From Antitrichia curtipendula (taxonomy: Eukaryota; Streptophyta; Bryopsida; Hypnales; Leucodontaceae): a stretch of DNA of 64,000 nucleotides. How positions within the stretch are numbered: the stretch's first letter is position 1; each line of letters opens with the position of its first letter. This document shows positions 57,981-64,000 of the stretch, one piece after another. The stretch is taken from assembly GCA_951230915.1 (NCBI GenBank), contig OX579641.1, positions 186,001 to 250,000 of the forward strand, given 5' to 3'. The position numbers were made by a program, and so were the translations under genes. The notes under the pieces were generated by a model that saw nothing but the letters and a program-made list of their open reading frames with translations, did no database searches and was not told the DNA's origin.

Positions 57981-60900
57981 ATGTCGTCAATCTCCCTTTC
58001 CCTAACCAGCTTCAGCTTACTCGGTGCGCCACTCCGAGTGCCGCTGCTAAACTTTCCTCCCTGCCTCGCCCCTCCCAACCAATTCCGCTTTTCTATTCCC
58101 CCCTCTCGCCCCCCTCTTGTGCACTGCGCCGCCTCTCGCCGCCATTCGCCTCGTTCGGGTACGCAGACCCGTTGCCCTCCTTGCACCCAGGTTTCTGACC
58201 CCGTTCCGCGTCTTCGTTTCTCTTGCTGGCATGGCTCCTTCCTCTTGAATTCGATTTTCTCCTGCTTCGGGTCTTATCTTCCTTGCTCGACGTTACTTCC
58301 TGCCGTGAACATCTTGCGGAATTTCATTTCTGTGAATGACTTCTATCTGTCCGTCTGTAGCTGACCGGAGCTCAAGCAAGGGAAGGAGGAGGGCACGCGG
58401 GGAGACCACCGTGGTAGAAGACGAGGTGTATACTATTGACGATGGCTGGAAAATTCATCTGGATTCCACAGAGAAGGCAAGGTGCTGGATTATTGTTACC
58501 CTTTTATGACATGAATGGGCGATTTTAGGCCGGGGTTTCAGAGAGTCGGATTTTTGTGCGAAGGGGTAACTGTCTGTCAGAGCAAGTGGCTTCTCGTGGC
58601 GTGAAAAATTAAGTGATGATCGAGTTTGATTTGAGCCATGGGCCAGACGCATTTTGCTACCGTCGATGATTTGATTATGCTTTAAATGAGTAGAAAGTGG
58701 TCCTTCAACACATGATCGTCAAAGAGATTCGTCGAATATTCCGAAGGTTTTTTCATTTCAATTTTGGCAGTTGCATGGCAAAATGCCTTAGTGATGCTAG
58801 CACGTACGAGGTATTATATTATCTTTCGTGGATTATCGTATCTGAAGGGACACTGGATACTCAAGCGTGGATTGATGGGAAACAGATGCTGCAAGTAGCT
58901 GGTGTACAGGTTCCTGTGCGTTTGCGGCAGCAACTAGAGCAGGAGAGACAGGCACAGGCTGTGGAAGAAAGAGCACATCGAAGTCTGGTTGCGAGTAAAG
59001 TGGAGGATGGACCCAGGCTCACTCACAAGTTGTTAAGGGTACTTACTCCCCATTCTCATGTGGTTTTGGCATATGCCAGTCGCTCATCGAACCAATCATG
59101 GGCCTTACGTGGAGTGAATTCCATTTAGTAGGCGGTCTCAGTTATCCTTCTCATCAAACCACAGACGAAACTCTAGTCCTCCTGAATGCTGTCTTTGATC
59201 ATAGCACGGTATAGATCGTTTCATGAAGTAAGCCCTCAAGACTGCAGTATGTCAATGCTAGGGCTGTGCTTTGAAACGTACATCACAATTTTCCCACCGA
59301 CATGGCTTAGAGGATAATTATCTCTTTAATGGCCGTGGCTAGTGAACCGGCTTGCTGGTCAGCTGATAAAGGGTCCTTTTCCTATTTTTTCCGTGTGGAT
59401 GTATTCTGAAAATTTTGGGGTTTGATTCTCAGGTAATGGCAGGAAAAGCGGGCGGCAGAAAATTGGCATCACCAGCAGACTTGAATGTTCGGCCGATGAT
59501 GGAAGTTGTTCGTGGGGCAGTTTTCAACATCTTACAGGTAGACTTGTGGCGGCCGTGTTGCGAGGCATGGATTATTCGCCTCATTAATCAAGCATTGCTT
59601 TTGTGAAATCTAACCTGCCATGATGTGTTGTTTTATGTTTCAGGCACTAGGTGGGTGTTCAGCACACCTGCCACCTGGTCGGTGGTTGGACCTTTACAGC
59701 GGTACAGGATCTGTTGGGATCGAGGCACTCAGCAGGGGTTGCGAAGTGGTAAGTATGTTCTTTCTACTTATGCGGTTTGGCAACCGGCGCTACACTTGCA
59801 CCTGACATAGAGAGATTTTTTCTCGAGTATTTTTTGTTTCCGACATCACTTGAACTTGTGCCTGGTGTAGTTCGTGGACGTTGCTGTAGAGAGGTCTCTT
59901 CAAGGTTAATTGAAGTATACGCTTCGACTTCTTGGTTTCGTTCTTGTGTAGGCACATTTTGTGGAGATGGATCCTTGGGTTGTTGCTGAAGTACTGGACC
60001 CCAATTTAGCAGTGACCGACTTTCAAAGCCAAGCAGTTGTACATATCTCCCCTGTGGAATCCTTGCTGGAGCAGGCAGCGGAGCATGGTGGTATGTTAAT
60101 CATCCCTGACAATCTCGTTATTCACGTTTCCTGCTTTGTTTCTGGTAAGTTAATCATCGGATTCCTCTGTAGTTTTTATTGGATTCCGTGTAGCGTATAT
60201 TCCCCTTTGGTTTGACCGTTGAGGAATTTGTGTCTTTGAAGCTGGCATACTTGGGGGCAAATTCGACTACATAAGTGTAACACCTCCTTATGAAGCAGTC
60301 GTCTTTTCAACTCTCATGCAGCAACTTTCCAAGTCTCCACTTCTCAAGAATGATACATGTATTGTAAGTGCCACAAGAGTCTGAGACCTCCTCCTCGTCT
60401 TTGAGCAGCCCTTGCTTTGCAATACGCATTGCCTTGTTTGCTGTCTCTTAGCAAGTAGTTATGATATCGAGTGAATGTGCTAGTTTGTGTAGCACTGTCG
60501 ATGTTCTAGCCCTGGGCCGTGAATTTTGTCAAGAGACCTTTCTGAACAACCACAAATGCTGGCCTGATGTTATATAATGTGTTTCTTAGGTGATTGAGTA
60601 TCCAATAAAGTCCAAGCGAGAGATGCCTGATACATGTGGAACGCTTGTGAAGGTATTTAACTCTTTCTTTTGTCATTGTTGTTCAGAAAATGAAACGGAA
60701 TGCATGGATACCTGAATTACATGGTCTGCTGTCTCTCTTGAGAGGATAGTGAAACGGTTCTTTATATTGAAGATATCCTGTCATGGGTCTTATGCACTAT
60801 GTGAAGGGAATTATGGTTGCCTGAATGTCCCAATTGTAATCCTGAATTACCGAATTACTATCTCTGTCCCGTAATGCGGACCTGTTCCCTTCTGATTTTC

Positions 60901-62222
60901 TCTTTTGTCCCTAATTAGTGTCTCGTTTAGCAATGTACTCCTAATTCAAACCCGGGTTGAGGGTTGAAGATGATTTTTTTTGTTATGAGCTCAACAAATG
61001 AAATGAAGCAGAAGAAGGTGAGTTTATTATCCACTTTGCAGAAAAAAATTTAAAAAACTGAAATTTTTACAGCAATTTCAAGTTGATTGAACCAATCACC
61101 AAAACACAGTGTGCAGACCTTTTTTTTATCGAAATTATAAATTCTGATTTTTGGGGGGAAACCCGCCATGACTACTTGTGTTTCATTTTGAGATGCACCT
61201 TCTGTGAAAGTTCCAAATTTTTTTGACCTGGTAAAGTTAGCCTCCGCATCATTGAAATGTCGCGCTTTGTTTGGTCCTTCTTTCATTCTTATTCTTTCAT
61301 TCTTATTCTAGAGTGGATTTGAATTTTGATTCAGCTTGTTATTTTTGGAACTATAGCTTGCAGTCTAATCACATTGAGTGTCTTCTCCCTAGATTTGGTC
61401 CCACCCATGTAACTACAGAAAGGGGTCAAATTTTTTTTTGCATTACTTGAGGTGGAGAAAGACTTCTAACCTCTCTAACTTTGCAGCTTGGAGGTGAAGG
61501 GTGGCACCATAACCTTAATATAGGTGGAAGACAACTCAATGTGATTAGAGTGCATGCAATGATGATTGGTTGTCATTCCCAAAAAATAACAAGTTGAATG
61601 CAAAATACAATCTAGTCTAAGAATTGAAAGAAGGGCCAAACAAAAGGGTGACATTTCAATGATGTAAAGAATAACTGTATTCTATTAAGGTAGGAACATC
61701 GCAACTCCTTTTGATCTTTCCCTAATTTCTATTGATTTTTGGGGGAATTTTGGGTACACATTGGGTGTAGTTCATGGCTGTCCCCAAACTCAGAGAGATA
61801 CTCAACGTGGAAATAGAAACACGTCACCTAACTTAGATCCGGGAGTTCGCTGAACGATTACGGGCTCCCCGAACTCGGTGACGGTCACGGTGGCTGCTAT
61901 GTCTCCCCTATTGGTCATTAACTCTAGAATGATCATGACCTTCACTAAAAAAATCTTCAGCAAATCCGTAATACTTTCATTACTACTAACAGAAAGGACC
62001 AGTATTAGGACAGGGATAGTTAGGAACAGGAAGAGCGTGATTTTTTGTCGTTGAATGAGTTTATCTGTCAGATTGAATCTCATCTTTTCATTTTATCTCG
62101 TCTTATGGCCACTACCCGTAACATCCACGGCTAACACACTCTATTTGACGCAGATTAGGGATAGGCGATATGGTCGAACGTACGTGGCCATATATGGACC
62201 TTTATGGGCTAAAGATGATTGA
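57981..62222 (+). CDS. RsmD-like rRNA (guanine-N2) methyltransferase, probably plastid
   Basis: Plant homologue of bacterial RsmD, which methylates a guanine of small-subunit rRNA using S-adenosylmethionine. Proposed exons: 57981-58158, 58361-58481, about 58801-59038, 59433-59537, 59644-59748, 59952-60090, 60242-60363, 60590-60652, 62154-62222. All phases agree and give 379 residues. The third exon's start and second exon's donor are the least certain. The N-terminus (MSSISLSLTSFSLLG...VHCAAS) looks like a chloroplast transit peptide. Then THKLLR-VMAGKAGGRKL, NVRPMMEVVRGAVFNIL, SAM-binding LDLYSGTGSVGIEAL, HFVEMDPWVV, catalytic-loop VTPPYEAV and the end RRYGRTYVAIYGPLWAK. Only TPPY differs from the bacterial DPPY. 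The last intron is 1.5 kb and holds a foldback insertion. This appears to be a functional host gene. Confidence 0.9.
61247..61664. mobile_element. MITE-like foldback element in the last intron
   Basis: Left arm 61247-61384 and right arm 61529-61664 are imperfect reverse complements: catcattgaaatgt/acatttcaatgatg at the ends, tttgtttgg-ccttctttca, cttgttattttt and ctaatcacattgag/ctcaatgtgattag at the inner side. There is no coding capacity, and the total is 418 bp. No clear target-site duplication was seen. Confidence 0.75.
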
Positions 62223-64000
62223 AGAGTTCCAGGTTCGATGCTTCCAGTCGCTGTACCGTGAACAGCCTCAACCAGTCACGGTATGTGTTTTTGTCAAATT
62301 GAGGTCGAGCATGACGACATTTACACCAGTTTTTTTTTTTCTGGCGACAGGCCACCTTGCGTGCCCTCCCAGCAGAGGTCGATATCGGGAGGGAGCCGGG
62401 CCCAATGGCCAAATGCTCTGACGGATTCGGCGAATATCGCCAGAGAAAAAAACACTGATTTACACTGGGACCATCTAGACTTCCTGCAGGTGCTGTGCTG
62501 CGGCATTGACCTCGTTTGGAGTTCGACAGGCACAAGGGCTTTCGATACAATGTTATAGAGTTTCTTCGAGTTCCGCTTTCAGCAAGTTTCTAACTGAAGC
62601 TCATGCTCCTGAGGGTTTCAGTTTCAATGGAATATTTTAATGAATCACAAATTTAGAGGATGGATTTCAACTTCGGATGGTCACAGAAAGTCCAGATTTT
62701 GAATTTTAGATCACATGAATGGCAAGATCACATCCTTCGTGTAAACTTTTAATCCTATTTGTAATATCGAGGTTGTGGATTTTGTCATTAACCCTTTAAT
62801 GACTAAGAAGCCCATATTGGGCATTTGCATTTTCCGGGCAAGTCATTTTAAAGTAAAAAAATATTATTTTTGGATAGCATGTTTTTTGTTACTAGCCTTG
62901 TCCTGCAGGATTTTTTGTCCAATTTGGATAAGTGGTTGAAGATTTATGAGTGAAATGTGCTTTTAATTTCAACTCAACTAGTTAGAAAGTATTTTAATTT
63001 GATTAATTTTTCTATTCCAAATGTAACATCTTGAAAGTAGTATCAAAGTTTCAAAGTGAACAACTTCACCAATTGTAAGATATTTACCTTGAAACTTTGA
63101 AAATTAGTTGTTTTTTATGACTTTGCACTTGCTTAGTTCAACTTTTAAAAACTTGCATAGTTCAACTTATCACTTTCATTATTATTATTAAATTGGTCTA
63201 GGATTCATATAATTTTGTTGGCGAGAGTGAAAGGAGGTTTCAATGTACTAAAGAACATGACATTTGGATATTGTATGCAAATGTTATGAAGGATCAAGGT
63301 TTTTTTGGTAAGGTGGAGCTAGCCATAAATGACCAAACAAGCAATTGTGGACATGGTTTGGAGTAGTGCAAAGTGAAGCAAATATTTCTGAAATTGTTGA
63401 GATAGAAATGATAGAGGTTTCTAAAAATTTGTTAATTTTATTACTTGAGCTAAAATGACTATGAATTTTGAAAGGCAAAAGTTATTTTGGATCCATGTTC
63501 AATGTTTGGAGTCATCCAATTTTGATCATTCAAGAACTACTTTTTCATTCATTACCTTTTATTTTTTTGTTCATTACTTTGAGAATCTTATTTGCTTCAA
63601 CCTTAAAAAGGAAGAAAAAACATATTCCTAGCTTAGTTGGAAATAACTACACCCTATAGGTTGGATATGGGTCTTTAATGAAGAATGGATGGTCCTATCT
63701 TGGAAGTTTAAAGTTATTTCTTCAACATATATTCATATTGATTTTAGAAAGATATGGCGACTCTAGGAATGGGACAACTTTAGGTATATCTAGTATATGT
63801 GTTTTAGAACTTTATTAAGTTGATGAGTTGTTTGGAAATTTAGTTGAGAATCAATGAAAAAAAATTCAAGATAAAACTTCAAAAACAATAAAATTTTCTT
63901 ATTGCTCTACTTGTTCAAGTTGAGACCAAAAGACTAAATTGGACATAACTTTGGAACCATTCATCCAAATTCTTAAAATTTGTCTTTAATTCATGACAAT
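62223..64000. other. 3' flank, AT-rich, no gene seen
   Basis: The first 330 bp after the methyltransferase stop are of mixed composition and the rest is AT-rich. No open frame with support, repeat array or RNA gene was recognised. Confidence 0.6.

Noticed and set aside
58697..58800. Upstream part of the open frame before the third RsmD exon as a separate gene
   Set aside because: Only the part ending THKLLR (to 59038) matches the family and splices in phase; the remainder reads like intron.
62209..62558. Open frames in the 3' region of the RsmD-like gene
   Set aside because: They overlap its last exon and 3' flank in other frames and show no domain.

Overview
This window looks like a TE-rich nuclear segment from a streptophyte (land plant or charophyte alga). 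It has plant-type TTTAGGG/CCCTAAA tracts at several internal sites, GT-AG introns, a SUVR-class SET gene, a plastid-targeted RsmD-like rRNA methyltransferase, and remnants of hAT, Copia and DUF7869-type elements. A lineage such as Chara is possible, but that is only an impression. The only clearly ordinary host gene that looks intact is the RsmD-like gene at the right end.

Layout. 1-2.9 kb: three short tandem-repeat arrays (80, 62 and 167 bp units) and a possible exon pair. 2.9-6.2 kb (minus): a SUVR-like pre-SET/SET gene with an acidic repeat exon and further candidate exons upstream. 6.2-9.2 kb: GTAC-rich spacer and coiled-coil/RING gene A (minus). 10.4-12.1 kb: a 12-copy 106-bp satellite, a 100-bp satellite and a telomere-like tract. 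12.3-16.4 kb: coiled-coil/RING paralogue B (minus, decayed) between related direct repeats. 17.1-21.4 kb: a small Ser-rich gene (minus) and a hAT transposase (plus, three stop codons). 22.9-25.6 kb: a protein-kinase-like gene (minus, five stop codons) with a GTCC/GGAC array at its 5' side. 28.1-34.1 kb: a GTCC/GGAC array, the intact coiled-coil/RING gene C (plus), AT-rich DNA, and another array ending in an inverted hAT-like terminus. 34.4-37.7 kb: a decayed gene with a ParB/DGQHR-like motif and a cluster of 15-bp palindromes upstream. 41.4-45.1 kb: the same palindromes upstream of a DUF7869-type transposase-like gene. 47.9-49.9 kb: a gag-like reading frame with eight internal stops. 50.3-51.6 kb: a Copia fragment. 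53.8-57.8 kb: a near-perfect inverted repeat of about 1.58 kb per arm around a 200-N gap. 58.0-62.2 kb: the RsmD-like gene, with a foldback (MITE-like) insertion in its last intron. 62.3-64.0 kb: AT-rich, no gene seen.

How the parts relate. Three points stand out. (1) Genes A, B and C share one architecture: acidic or low-complexity N-terminus, a conserved block, a coiled coil, then a RING-like finger with the signature C-x-H-L-Y-x-P-x-C. I do not recognise this family. (2) Two kinds of 15-bp palindrome mark different gene sets. CCGTCnnnnnGACGG occurs in arrays beside the hAT, kinase and gene C loci. AGSTCGASTCGASCT occurs upstream of the ParB-like, DUF7869 and Ser-rich loci. (3) Most dead genes here keep one open frame broken by nonsense codons with few indels, as expected from C-to-T decay of methylated DNA. 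All functional assignments come from motif recognition by eye, without database searches.
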